Below, piece by piece: positions 49,836 through 61,700 of a stretch of DNA of 64,000 bases. The number at the start of each line of letters is the position of its first letter. The stretch's first letter is position 1. The stretch spans positions 77,979,976 to 78,043,975 of the forward strand of contig OX352765.1 in NCBI GenBank assembly GCA_947095585.1. The letters are read 5' to 3'. Origin of the DNA: Nephrocerus scutellatus (lineage: Eukaryota; Arthropoda; Insecta; Diptera; Pipunculidae). The translations under genes and the position numbers were made by a program. The notes beneath the pieces are model-generated. The model saw nothing but the letters and a program-made list of their open reading frames with translations, made no database searches and had not been told where the DNA came from.

Positions 49836-50153
49836 TTAAGTAGCAGGATCCCCAGCAACAGCTCCGGCAGGCAGATCCAGAGGACCAGATACACCTTTTT
49901 CTCCAGTGTTTCCAGTTGGTCCTTTAGGGCCAGGGGCACCAGGTGGGCCAGGAGGACCGGGAGGACCAGGAGAACATATGCATTTTGTTTGTTCTGACAA
50001 TGTCGAAAGTAAAAGTCCTTTTCCTTCGACTGCAACGGAAATTGCCAAAAGACCTATAACAAAAAAAAATGTAATTCATGAAAATTTTACTTTTTCTGAA
50101 CAAAAAAAATCCTCTTAATACTTACAAAGGAAAATACAGACGATTATCTTCAT
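49836..50153 (-). CDS. Small secreted collagen-like protein B, unit IV (81 aa)
   Basis: Exon 1 50153-50126, intron 50125-50054, exon 2 50053-49836 on the minus strand. Protein identical to the unit III copy (Pro41, Asp78). Divergent from gene A copy 4. Confidence 0.85.
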
Positions 50154-50192
50154 GTTTGAAAGTTGTCTATTTACCCAAATGATGGACACGCT

Positions 50193-50201
50193 CTTTTTAT
50201 A
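50193..50201 (-). promoter_or_regulatory. TATA box of gene B, unit IV
   Basis: TATAAAAAG on the minus strand, 48 bp before the ATG. Confidence 0.75.
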
Positions 50202-51137
50202 CCAGCAACAGCATCAATTTATTGTCAAACTCATTTGCAGACCGGTTGCATATATTTTGTTGAACTCTCATGAGAGAAACAGCATTGTGGTGAGATGAAG
50301 AAAACGTTGAGAGGTTTTCAAAACATTGGTCGGAAAATCTGTTCAAGTTGATAATTTTGATATAAGCTAATGCCACACATATATATACATAAAAATGTCT
50401 ATGTAGATAATCTGTGAAAAATTAATTCAACAAGTAATGGATGTAAATTATGTAAATTTCGTCTGGTTTTCTTTTTGTTGTTTTTTCTTTCCAGAATCAA
50501 TAAAAAAAACCAATTTTTGATTACATGTAGGTATAAAAGCTACGAACAGTAAAATCAAAAACAAGAAAACTTTTTTTGAGACCTGTATATTATTGATACA
50601 CTTTGAATTTGTTTTTCATTTTCCCACGTGAGATGTTTGCTGCGGCCTTTAAACCATTCATTATAAGGTTACTGACCGTAGGTCATTGTTTTGCATTTTT
50701 TTAGTATAAGTTGGTATAAACTAGTTTTAGAACAGCGATTGGTACAATTTCTATTCGAGAGTCCAGTCTAATACGCATAATGATACTCGCATGTTTTGTA
50801 TTTGAAAAAAGAAATTAATGAAAATCATTAGTATCCACTTTAAGAAATAAAATAAATGTCCGTTAAATTCAAACTGTGTACCATAGTGATGGGCGAATTT
50901 GATTAATTTGCTAACCAAGATCGAATTGGTTTTCTTTCTTCAGAATAACCAGGCTCTTTTAACCAGATCTTTTAACCAGGAGTTAAACACCTGGTTTGGT
51001 TGTCGATTAGTTTTAAAGAAAATGAGAAAATGTGAATGTGGCGGTCAGAAATCAGCAGAATAGGGGAATAACACAGAATGCTCTAGAATTCCAGGTGACC
51101 GTTATTATCTCTGACTGGTGGAAGTGCGATATAACCT

Positions 51138-52710
51138 GTTTGGCATCCCTAAACTCTGGGCGTCCTGGTCTACGCCATCATTTCAGCGTAGGGATGGCCG
51201 GCCTCGCTGTCGTGTTCCATAAATCCTACCGCAAAGGACTTTCCGAGCAGAATCCTCTTCGCTCATGCGAGCTAGGTGTCCTGTCCACCGCTAAATTTTC
51301 TTCACGATGTCGACATCGCGGTAACGCTGGTAGATCTCATCATTATAGAGTCTCCGGAATCGTCCTTCCTCACATACGGGGCAAACAATTCTCCGTAAGA
51401 CTTTTCTTTCGAACGCGGCTAAGAGGTCAAAATGCTTTTTGCTATGCACCCAAGTCTCCGATCCATATGTAAGTACTGGTATGACCATTGTCTTATATAT
51501 CAGCAGCTTGGATGTTATGGTTAAGTTCCTGGATTTGAAGAGTCTTGACAGACTATAGTAGGCTTTGTTGGCTTTCAGCAACCGTGCGCGTATTTCTGGT
51601 TCCATGCTGTTATCGGCTGCTACAGTTGACCCGAGAGGATTGCACTACTTCAAATTCGCACTACACTATTTGAATTGAGGGACCAATGTTGGATGTTCTA
51701 CTCGCAGACGTGGCCACCATGTATTTTGTTTCGCTCTCATTAATGTGCAGCCTCAGATTTCGTGCCGCCTGCTCGATCTGGATGAAAGCTTCCTGTACAG
51801 CTCATCGATTTCTACCAACGATGTCAATAGCGTCTGCGTAAGCCAGTATCTGAATGGACTTATAGAGGATTGCTCCTCTCGCCGTTACGTCAGAGTCTCG
51901 GATCACTTTCTCCAACGCCAGGTTGAAGAAGACGCAGGCCAGTCCATCTCCTTGTCGGAGCCCTTAAGTTCTACTTAAGTTTATTAAGTTCTACTATGGC
52001 TATGCTATCATAGGCGGCTTTAAAGTCCATTAAAAGATGGTGTAGTGAGTTTTGAAACTCTAGACATTTCTCCATCAACTGCCTTAGGGTGTAAATCTTA
52101 TCAGTTGTTGATTTGCCTGGGATGAAGCCACAATGGTACGGACCAATGATGACTTTAGTGTATAGAAATATCCTGTCTTGAAGAATAGAGGAGAAAATCT
52201 TATACGCGGTACTCAACAACGTTGTACCACGATAATTGCTGCATTTTGTAATATCTCCCTTGTTATGTATGGAGCATAGGATGCCTCTTCGCAAGTCTTC
52301 TGGGATCGCTTCTTCCTCACATACTTGCACTATTATATCATGAATTGCTTGGTTTGATGTGGGGCCTCCTATTTTTATCAGTTCCGCTGGAATCCCATCA
52401 ATTCCCGAAGCCTTATTATTTTTGAGCCGATTTATCTCTCTGCTAGCTTCGTCTATGCTTGGTGGCGGCATCATAGTATGATCTTCGGTCATTGGTGGAG
52501 CTTCCAATTCCTCAGTTAACTGCCCGTTTAGCAACTCATGAAAGTGCTCTTCCCATCGCGCTAAGATGCCTTTAAGATCGGTGATCAGATTACCCTATTT
52601 GTCCTTGCAGTATGTGCAACGCGGTGTATATTGCGTCACTCTTTGGTAGAACTTTCACGCCTGGTGCGGTCCTTGCTCTCTATACTGTTCTAGTTCACGT
52701 ACGGCTTGTA
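51138..52710 (-). mobile_element. LINE-a RT and C-terminus, YADA variant (unit IV)
   Basis: Same as unit III, YADA near 51832. Confidence 0.85.
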
Positions 52711-53731
52711 AATAGTAGCCAGATCTGAAGGAGTGAAGTACATCTTGCACCGTTTTAGGAAACCTAAGCATCTCGCAGCATTTTTGGCGATGGCAAATAT
52801 GTGGTCGTTCCAACGAAGCTTGTTGTTGACGCACATACCGAGAATTAAGAGCTTTTCAGTTTCTCTGATGCAAGATCCACTCATGGATAAAGGTTGGGGG
52901 ATTAAATAACGCTTAGATGACAGATGAGAGCATTGGGTTTTGGAAGCGTCAAATTCAATTCTAGTATGTAGTCCCCACCTCGTTATCCTGTCAAGGTCAG
53001 AATTTAACGTGCTTGACATACGTCGTTGTTCAAGTTTCACTTGTGACGAAGAGGGGCGTGAAGAAAGCGTGAAGTCAAATGAAAAGCTAAGAGTACTGTC
53101 GTCAGCAAAGGAATGGATTGGATGAGAGGTGGTGGATAGGAGATCATTAATGCAAATCAGAAAGAGTGTCGGAGATAAAATAGAGCCTTAAGGAACAACG
53201 GCGTTTATGCGGTGAACATTGGAGTTTAATCCGTCCAATACGACCTGGATTGAACGGTCACAAATGTAGTTACTAGTCCAATCGAGCCGGGTGTTATTAA
53301 TTCCATAAGCATTCATTTTCGACAAAAAAGCTTGATGCCAGACTCTGTCAAATGCCTTGGAAATAACGAGTGCAACAACTTTACTTTCACCAAGTTTGTG
53401 AATAGACTGGTTCCACTTTTCAGTGAGATTAGCCATCAGGTCACCTTTACTGCTGGTCACTAAGGATTTCACGTGATTCGCGCTATTGCATAAGCTTGCG
53501 ATTGATCAGGGTTTCCATGACCTTGGATAGTATAGATGTTAGCGCAATGGGTCGGTACGAGGAAAGAGATGACGATTCGCCTTTTTTAGGAACAGGCTGG
53601 ATAAAGGCTGTTTTCCAATTTCTTGGGACGACTCCAGAAGAATAGGAGTAATGGAAAAGTCTGCGCAGTGGTAATGCCAACGTTGAAGAACACCTCTTCA
53701 AAACTATAGCGGGAATCAGGCCCAGCAGATT
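52710..53731 (-). mobile_element. LINE-b RT fragment, less damaged form (unit IV)
   Basis: Same as unit III, RT frame intact through SYRPIALTSILSKVME. Confidence 0.8.
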
Positions 53732-53735
53732 ATTT

Positions 53736-54001
53736 ACTACTTTAAAGCCGATTACGGTGGGTTTCATTCTTTTGTTGACTAGAAACCCCACCCTGAGCAC
53801 ATGATGACTTGCATGACAGCTGTTATATATGTCATATTCTGAATTTTTTAAGACACCATCCCCCGTCCATCGCATCTGCCTACTTGCTGTTATATCAGCA
53901 TTATATTTGGACAGGATATCGGCTAGCTGTTGTGCAGCTCGAGCTATATACAGTGAGCGTACGTTCCATGAGAAATCGTTTAGCCGCTTTCGTTGCCGTG
54001 G
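53736..54001 (-). mobile_element. LINE-a endonuclease fragment (unit IV)
   Basis: As in unit I. Confidence 0.75.
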
Positions 54002-54652
54002 TCATCATCGTAAAGACAATTTACATCTGGGATAATAAAACAATCGAGTTTTGTGACACACCGTAAACAACCTACATTTATAACGATGATATTGCTTCTA
54101 TTATATTAAACAAATAATTTACTACGTATACGAAAGCTATAGTTTTATGTACTTAATGCTAAAACTACCGCCGGAAAATTAATTTAATCGTTTACTTAAA
54201 TTATTACAGAACTAACACCAAAAAATGTAAAATTTACGAAAAATGTTCATCCACTCAGTCGATTCCGGAACCATATTTATGTATGTTTTTCTACATTTTT
54301 ATTAAATATAATATTAGCACATACGTACAACATGCATTTATTATGGTATAGTTGACAAATGTTATACATACTATTAGATATATTATGTAAACATCCATAC
54401 TCGAAGATGCGTTCATTTAAAAGTTCTGACCAAGCGAGATGACCAATGGAATAAATTACAATGTAATGCGTATGGTAAAGAAAGTTGAGGACAAGGTTGT
54501 TAACAGCAATGGTAGAAGTAGTCGTAGAAGTATATGACAAAAACATAGTGTTTTTTGTTGTAGTGTTGTTATTATTGCCCTTTTCCTTTTCCACTTGTCA
54601 CTGTAGTATGAAAACTGGAAAATTTAAATATTTTGGACATTTTGTTTTAGTA

Positions 54653-54658
54653 TATAAA
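54653..54658 (+). promoter_or_regulatory. TATA box of gene A, copy 4
   Basis: TATAAA 45 bp before the ATG at 54698. Confidence 0.75.
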
Positions 54659-54697
54659 GGTGAAGAAAAATCGTATAACAACAGATTGGGCCGAACC

Positions 54698-55048
54698 ATG
54701 AAGACCTTTACTTGTTTTCTGTTTTGTAAGTTTTGGAACAAATATTTAAAAATCAAAAAATAATAATTGTGTTGGTTGTTTGTAGGTGTACTTGCCGTTG
54801 CATCGATTACTGCAACTGACGGGACCGATGAAGATGAGCAAAAATCCTTATATGTTAACAGGCCGACAGTTGAACACATAAACTGCAACTGTCCTCCAGG
54901 ACCACCTGGTCCACCAGGTCCAGTTGGCGTTAAAGGACCAGATGGTGATCGTGGTAATATAGGTCCACAAGGCAACGACGGGCCGGTGTTGGTAAGAGGC
55001 CCACCCGGAAACCCCGGACCGCCTGGACCACCCGGATCACCCATATAA
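54698..55048 (+). CDS. Small secreted collagen-like protein A, copy 4 (96 aa, short C-terminus)
   Basis: Exons 54698-54725 and 54786-55048, intron 54726-54785. Same linker and early stop after GSPI as copy 3 but with the full VLAVAS signal peptide. The intron has its own changes (TTTTGGAACAAAT where the others have TTTTGTTACCAAT). It is the last gene of the array; its 3' flank leads into single-copy sequence. Confidence 0.82.
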
Positions 55049-55474
55049 CCCGCACAACCCGGACAACCCGGCATCCAGATAAAAACCTAGATGAAGACCC
55101 AGATGATCTCTGAGTCTATTCGGAGTAAAAATTTATTTATTTATAATGTTTGTTTGCAAACTTCTATCAACATGAATCAATGAAGTGAAAGTTAAGCTAA
55201 ATTACAATGAAATGAACCTTGGTTACAAAGCAATAAACACAGTTGGCAATTAAACTCCGGAATATTTTTTTTCAGTTATTGGATGAATTCTTCCACAACT
55301 TTTTGTTTTTTGTTTATTATTTTATGCAACTATACTTAATACGTTTTGAACAGTAATGTCTCTAGCCACAAGGATGAATAATTGATCTCTGGTAGTTTTA
55401 GGGAGAACTTTCGTTTAACTTTGATTTAAAAAAAATCAGATTCGAGACTAAGAATAGCATCTTACCCGAAAAAA

Positions 55475-55746
55475 AAAACCCAAAAATTACACGTTTGCGC
55501 TTGATTTTGTAACGAAGTTTTTCCAGGGCAGTGTTACCAGAATACTTTGTATTGCGGTCATTACAAAATAGTTTCTTGGCTATTTAATCAATATGACCGC
55601 AGCCCTCTATACGAATAAACGGGATTTTGTTTGTATTAATTAATTCAATTCAAAGTCATTCGTCTTACAAGGAACATATTTCTCAATTTTTAGACCACAG
55701 AATAATAAGCACATAGAGTCTTTTTAAATATTCTACATTAACTTCG
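55475..55746. other. Spacer just outside the array, no gene seen
   Basis: Begins with an A-rich run at the array edge; nothing coding. It is the sequence to search for on the far side of the array when testing how the duplication arose. Confidence 0.5.
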
Positions 55747-56245
55747 TGGGCGTCGTGGCTCAGTGGAAATGCGCATGGCTACTGAGCATAAGGTTCCTGG
55801 TTCGAATATCGAATCCCAGTAACACCAAAAGGTGGGACACCGACAAACGTTCCGAGAGTAATAACTTGTCACGGAAAGCTTCTCAAAATTCGCCGATCGG
55901 ATCCGGCCTTAAATCAAAACCTTCTCTATAGAAAGCCCAACTCATCGCATACTAATGCTGTAAACCAATACCAAACGCATGTGTGTTTGTGGGATGTAAA
56001 TACAGTGTACAAAAAATAAGTAGTCGCAAAGAGCGAGAAACGTAAGATGTGGTAGTGGGAAACAGAAAAATTTTATATGGATTTTGCTCTTTTGTTGATT
56101 ACTAATACAAATACATTTGGGATAAATCTAAGCATGTATCTGTGTACGATCGGAACAGTTGGGCTTTCTATAGAGAAGGTTTTGGCTTAAATTGTAGGTC
56201 CGTTCCATTTGTGTCCAAAAATATACATGCACAACACAAATGGCA
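55747..56245 (+). mobile_element. tRNA-derived SINE interrupted by a MITE
   Basis: Same family as the SINE in the array. The head TGGGCGTCGTGGCTCAGTGG has box A; box B reads GGTTCGAATATCGAATCCC, with a small internal duplication. The body is in two parts, 55747-55914 and 56185-56245, split by the element at 55915-56184. No ATT tail remains. Confidence 0.8.
55915..56184. mobile_element. hAT-like MITE (270 bp) with perfect 28 bp TIRs
   Basis: The ends 55915-55942 and 56157-56184 are exact inverted copies over 28 bp, starting CAAAACCTTCTCTATAGAAA. The flanks CCTTAAAT (55907-55914) and GCTTAAAT (56185-56192) match in 7 of 8 bases, an 8 bp target duplication as hAT elements make. The empty site is known from the uninterrupted SINE in the array. 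No coding capacity. Confidence 0.9.
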
Positions 56246-56369
56246 AACGGTAGATTTGTGTGTTTGCTTGTCGTGAAATCTTGCGATGAATTTTAAAACC
56301 CACTTCCCAAACACCGATTTCATTGAAACTTTGCACACACGTGTATTTCCGGTGACAACACTTTCTTTT

Positions 56370-56725
56370 AAAATATGGTGCGCATATAATTTTTTTTAAA
56401 AATGTGTATCTCCGATGGACAATACATTTTGTAAATTTTTTGGAGTGATTGGGTCCTGAGGCCTGACTTTTTAAAAATTAACCTGATTTTCCTCAAATTT
56501 TAAACACCTGTGTGACTCCGATGGACAAAACTTTTTATACAATTTTTGGAGTGATTGGACTATGTGGCCCAAGCGGTGCCCATATAATTTTTTTAAAAAT
56601 TAACACGATTTTCCTCAAATTTTAAACACCTGTGTGACTCCGATGCACAAAATTTTTTGTAAAAATTTTGGAGTGATCGGTCCCTGAGACTCGAAGGTTT
56701 CCCATATAATTTCTTTATATAATAA
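56370..56725. repeat. Degenerate 122 bp tandem repeat
   Basis: The block CCTCAAATTTTAAACACCTG recurs at 56491 and 56613 (period 122). The words TCCGATGGAC and TTTTTGGAGTGAT recur with it, and an earlier shorter copy starts near 56402. About 2.5 copies in all. Confidence 0.75.
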
Positions 56726-56865
56726 TCGGACTATGCGTGGTATTAACGGTATTGTCTTCCTATATGTAAAGTATACAAGCAGGCGTTGGCGGGTTAACCG
56801 CTTGCAAGCTATAGATTCTCATAATTGTAGATTATACGGCTATGAATTAAGCTAATCGCCTCTAT

Positions 56866-58207
56866 GGGCCATATTCATAAAGATTTACTAAAGTCATGAT
56901 TTCTAAGTCCATAGTTTTGATCACGATTGTTAATAAAATACAGCTTCTATTCATAGACGATTTGCTTGCAATGTTTTACTGAACTGGAGTTTATGGAAAA
57001 AATCTACTACAATTATGCTTCAACTAAAGATATTTGACGTGAGAAATGTCAAAAAGCATTTCAAATCATTTTCAGACCTGCTGCTCGACTAGGTGGAAAT
57101 AAACAAAATTTAACCGTCTTAAAAGTAATTTATTAAGTTATTATTTAAACCATAAACTAAACGTGCTTTTAAGCTACAGTTGCTTAATATTCGAGCATCA
57201 TATCTGGAACCTCTGGAACGTGCGACAAAGTCTGTTATTTTACATTCGGCATGACAGACGATCTAAAAATATTTATATGTCCATTAAGTCCATTAATTTC
57301 AACTATAAGAACATATGTACATGTACGTTGAGGGAATTAGATCCTTTTCTGTTGATAAAATGCCCAGCCATAACTTCCCCAACGATCTTTGCAGGACACT
57401 TTATTCGTACATGTGTACAATCTATAGTAGGTACCGATGACTCCAGGAAATCCGGCAATTTGAAAAACTTTTGTTTTCGTCTGTTGAAGTTCTTGATTTG
57501 TTGACGGGAACTTTATAAAGTTTGCCAGGTTTGGTGCAAGTTTTTTGGCAATTTTAGCAATTATTCTACTAACTGTTGGTTGAGAAATGCCATGGAGATC
57601 CCCTAATGGAAGGATTTCAATCAACTTATACGCTTACAAACCATTAGAAAAGAAAAAGTTTGTACCTATATCACTCTGGTGGACATTTCTTCCAAAAAAT
57701 CTTAATGCAGTGAGAACTTGCAGGAGGAGTGGGCAATTCTCTGTTATTAGGAAGTTCTTCAATGTTAAGTAAATTTATTATATAATTTGCTGTTTCTTTG
57801 CCGAATCAATATCGTTCCTAGAATTGTTTATCATTAAGTTCAAAGGGATCGACACGTGAATTATATACTTTAAGTTGTCTTGCTGCTGGCACAGTTTGAA
57901 CAACATTTATTAAATTGATGTCTTCAAAAACATGTAAATCTTCTTCAATATCCATATTTTTAAGTAACAAATAATATTAATTTTCATTAATGTATAATAC
58001 TTGTTTGAAACTATTGAAACTAATCAAAAGATATTTTGACTTTTAAAAGCACAAATAGCAACTTAAACACAGCACTACCTATGTTTAAAGTTAGCCCTCA
58101 GGTTAACTCTTAAGCATAGGTTTAAATTTGTTTATGAATAGCTTAAACCTCAGGTTTGCTTGGTCACAACTTAGCATCAGTTTAAAAATTGTCTATGCAT
58201 ATGCCCC
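56866..58207 (-). mobile_element. PIF/Harbinger transposon relic
   Basis: The minus strand encodes HARBI1-like pieces: DPFELNDKQF and TANYIINLL (about 57780-57860), then GDLHGISQPTVSRIIAKIAK, FIKFPSTNQE and IAGFPGVIGTY (57400-57600), with stops between. The ends GGGCCATATTCAT (56866) and, reversed, GGGGCATATGCAT (58207) are imperfect TIRs flanked by TAT on both sides, a 3 bp target duplication. Harbingers usually use TWA, so TAT is slightly off. No intact nuclease and no Myb-like partner gene. Confidence 0.82.
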
Positions 58208-58783
58208 TATTTGTTTATTTTCCACTGCGATTTACAGAGCTTTTCAAACCAAAACTATTTGCTTGTGTATAAAATTAGCGAACCACTGGCAAATCTTTCC
58301 ACATCACATAACAGAAAGTTTTAAATATTCTACTCATGCTTCGGTTAAAAAAAACATCGTAAAAGCTCTGATAACGAGTCTGACAGTATAGAATTTTTCT
58401 CATTTGGCAACCATGTATTCTTTCATTCATAATCATGAATTACAATTGCAGGAAAGAGACAACCGCATTTCACAAAAAACTTTTCAGGTATGTTTGTATT
58501 TTGTACGTATGCATACGTAATAAATAAAGCCCATGAAAGTTCCGACTTTTCTCCGTAATAATCGCTCTGTTGTCACCACGAACAGAACCAGACGCAATTC
58601 AGTATCATAATCATTTCATTTGTGACTTTGTGTTTGGTCTTTGCTCTTTGGTTGATGGTGGCTGGTGCGGTGTCATGAATTCATATTAATTATTGTTTAT
58701 AACTCTCGTTTGTTGTGTTATATGTATGTAAATAATTATACAATATCTTGAGTTTTTTGCAATCGAAATTAAGCCAAACAACC
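58208..58783. other. 5' flank of the phospholipase A2 gene
   Basis: No clear TATA box close to the ATG and no other gene. Transcription start not determined; an upstream non-coding exon is possible. Confidence 0.4.
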
Positions 58784-61700
58784 ATGCAGGTTACTTATAT
58801 GAAAATCGCTATATACGTTCTGACATTTCTCACATATGCCTACTCCGGTTACGGATCCGGAGCCATTTCGAGCCTACGGGATGCGATAATTGCGGCGGAG
58901 GCAATTTTCGGTGATGTGTTAAAAAATCTCGTAACAGTAGTGAAAAAATTCAAAACCGTTCATGAGGTTTTCGATGCAGCTGTCGAGGAGAATTGTGTAT
59001 TTACGTGTCCAACAGTGGATGGTGGTGGTGCTGGTAAGTAAATTATTGATTAATTTTGATTTGGACGAGTTTTGAATTATTATCTAATCTGGGCAATGAT
59101 GCATAAATACCAATGCTATCAATGCAAAGCATTAGGAACTAAGCTTCGACTGTTCCGCTCCAGCGTCGAGTCAGTACTTGGAAGTTGGATACCACTACCA
59201 CGCAACCGCAGAGCTTCACATTAAACATTACCAGCGAGCTACAATGTAGAATGTATCTAGTATCTACTTATTATTTTTGTTATTTTTTTCAAATAAAATC
59301 AAAATATAAAGCTAAGTGTGCTTCGCTATTGGGTTCCTTCAGGCAGAGAGAGAGAGAGAGAGAGAGCTTTATCTACTATATTATGATTCATGAATTAGTT
59401 TTTAGTATGGCAGAGAAAGGTGTTCATAGTTTCTTGCAATTTGAAATTGGAATACAAATCTCAGTCGAATGTTAGGCGAAGTTACCGCTTTGGTCTTCAT
59501 ATAAAAGAGATAATAACCGCTGTACAGAATGTGACTGCTTATGCGTCTGATTGGTAAGCCATCAAATTTTCATAATTTATTTTCTGGGCCACGAGTTATA
59601 GGATGTTTTCACAACATGATTTTTTAATATTTGAGCCGAGTTCGATTGGACTGAATTAACTGAATTCTGTATTAGTAGCTGTATCTAAAGGAACAGATGT
59701 GAAGAGTATGTTCGATTGACAACTCTTCGCTTCAATTAAAAATTAGGCGAATTTGTGCAACTGAAGTAAGTGAAGAGGTGTTCTGTTCGTGCAGTTACTT
59801 CAGATGAGTAACACTGAGTTCACTGCACAACAAAATGTTACACAAAGTTACTTTTTTTGACATTAAGTTGTTCACTGAGGACTTGGTGTTGCAGTATGTT
59901 ACGAGAACTTGTTGTTCACCACATAAGTTGTCGTCGACAGAAAGTAAAATTTTTTAACAAAAGTTGCGAGTGTTTTTAGTTGATGTCTTATGAGTCATTT
60001 GATTATTAGTTGTTTTTGGGTTGTGACAATATTGACACAAAATGACATGTTGTTCACTGGGATATGCTATATTTGCTATATTGCCGGATATATATTGGAT
60101 AGACCAGAAAATGGTTATCGTTAACCAAAAAAAAAATTTTGGTTAAGCAATATTTAACCAAATTTTTATTTATAATTCTCACCACCAGTATATGTATGGA
60201 TAAGTTGGCAAACACATGAAACCAAAATTTGGTTAGTTTTTGCTGTTGCTTTAATCAGCCGTTAACCACAAAAAATACCTAACTCATTTTGTTGAAAGCA
60301 ATATAGCAAAAATTTGAGTTTTCGACTTAACACCACACTGACAACACTTTTTCCCAGTGAACACAACCATTGACATTAGGCGCGTTCGTGATGCGGAGGG
60401 CTTCCTCTTTAACACTAACACGATTGCTTGCCGATGAATCGCATAATTATCTTTAATTTTCTGAGACAAAATTATTTTGGATTCTCTCTCTCACTTCACA
60501 TTGTCCCGTCTTGTTTATTAAAACCTTTTATTTAACTTGACTTGACCCCTTTTTGTCTGTATTCGAGAATATTGAGGTCCTTTTTAACCACCTTCCACAC
60601 GACCTAGAGAGCTGAAATTTTTTGATGAGGGTTTTTGTGGAGGGTTGAATTTTTTTTTCGACTTCTTTGAGGTCCTTTTTAGCCAACTTTCACACGAACT
60701 AGAGAGCTGAAATTTTGTGAGTATCTAAGTCCCAAATAGTATTTTTTATATTCCTCGTGTCACGTTTCGCGTGTGGCACGTGTGATGGTTTAAAATTGCG
60801 TCATTTTCTCGTTTTTTGAGGTTTTTTTTAAGCACCTTTCGCACGACCTTGAGGGCTGAAATTTTGTGAGCGGCCCAATTTCAGGGGCCTAGTTTTATAT
60901 CCCGCTTATGACGCATGTCGCGAGTCGCGTGTAGCGCGTGTGACGCGTGGAAAAAAAAAAAGATATTTTGGCGATTATAACCAAATAATAAACGTCTGTG
61001 TGTCGTGTTTCGATGTATAGGTATACAAAAGTTTGTACCCGAAAAACGACGTTTTTTTTTCATTTACTTGTTTTGTTTATCATGCTTGCAAACTAATCAC
61101 ATGATCTGAGACCAGTGCTGCTAAACTTACTTCAATCAGTATTTTACTTCTATTTCAACGGTAGTATACAAGTACACACTACCAAAAGCTAGTACTTTAT
61201 ACTAAAAGATCCTCTATTAATTTAATTTTTTCGCAAAAAAATAATTTGTTTTTTGCATTTTTTTGGCAATTTGCATTTACACTTTTCTCCGAACGTGCCT
61301 AATCCTGGCATCATCCACTTCTACAAATGTCATTTTTTCCAGTAATTTCTTTCTGCGCCCGAAGGCACACATTGTCAAGAATTATTATGAAGGAATTTTT
61401 ATATTTCCCGAATTTCAAAAAACAAAACATAAATAACAACATTTGATAAAGTATTTCAATAGACTTCCTTACTTCCAAATTAAGAGCTAAAGTTTTCTAT
61501 ATTATTATATAATAATATGTTGCCACGCGTGGACCACTTCTGTTAGCAAAGCCGGCTTTTCTCACGAACTTTCTTCACCAATTTCACTACAGCAGTTACA
61601 AAAGCTAGTATTACTTTTAAAAATAAAGTCATATACGAAGTTTCTACCGTTAGCATTAACAGAGCAATTTCCGTTAACTTGGGTCAGGGTACAGAAAGTA

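Larger units (their letters stand above)
1..55474. repeat. Tandem array of a ~17 kb unit carrying two collagen-like genes
   Basis: The same ~17 kb of sequence is seen three full times plus a partial unit, all head to tail. The anchor at position 1 recurs at 17268, 34289 and 51171. The period differences are fully explained by indels I could place: a 235 bp deletion in the Tc1-like element, a shorter ATT run (9 bp), a 170 bp deletion at the unit III/IV junction, a 32 bp indel in gene A and a few indels of 1-3 bp. Homology ends at about 55474; the left end is outside the window. Confidence 0.97.
38520..55474. repeat. Array unit IV (16955 bp), last unit
   Basis: Starts just inside the CR1-like LINE because of the 170 bp junction deletion. 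Ends where homology to unit I position 4271 stops, in a run of A. Beyond it lies non-array sequence leading to the phospholipase A2 gene, so this is the true right edge of the array as assembled. Confidence 0.93.
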
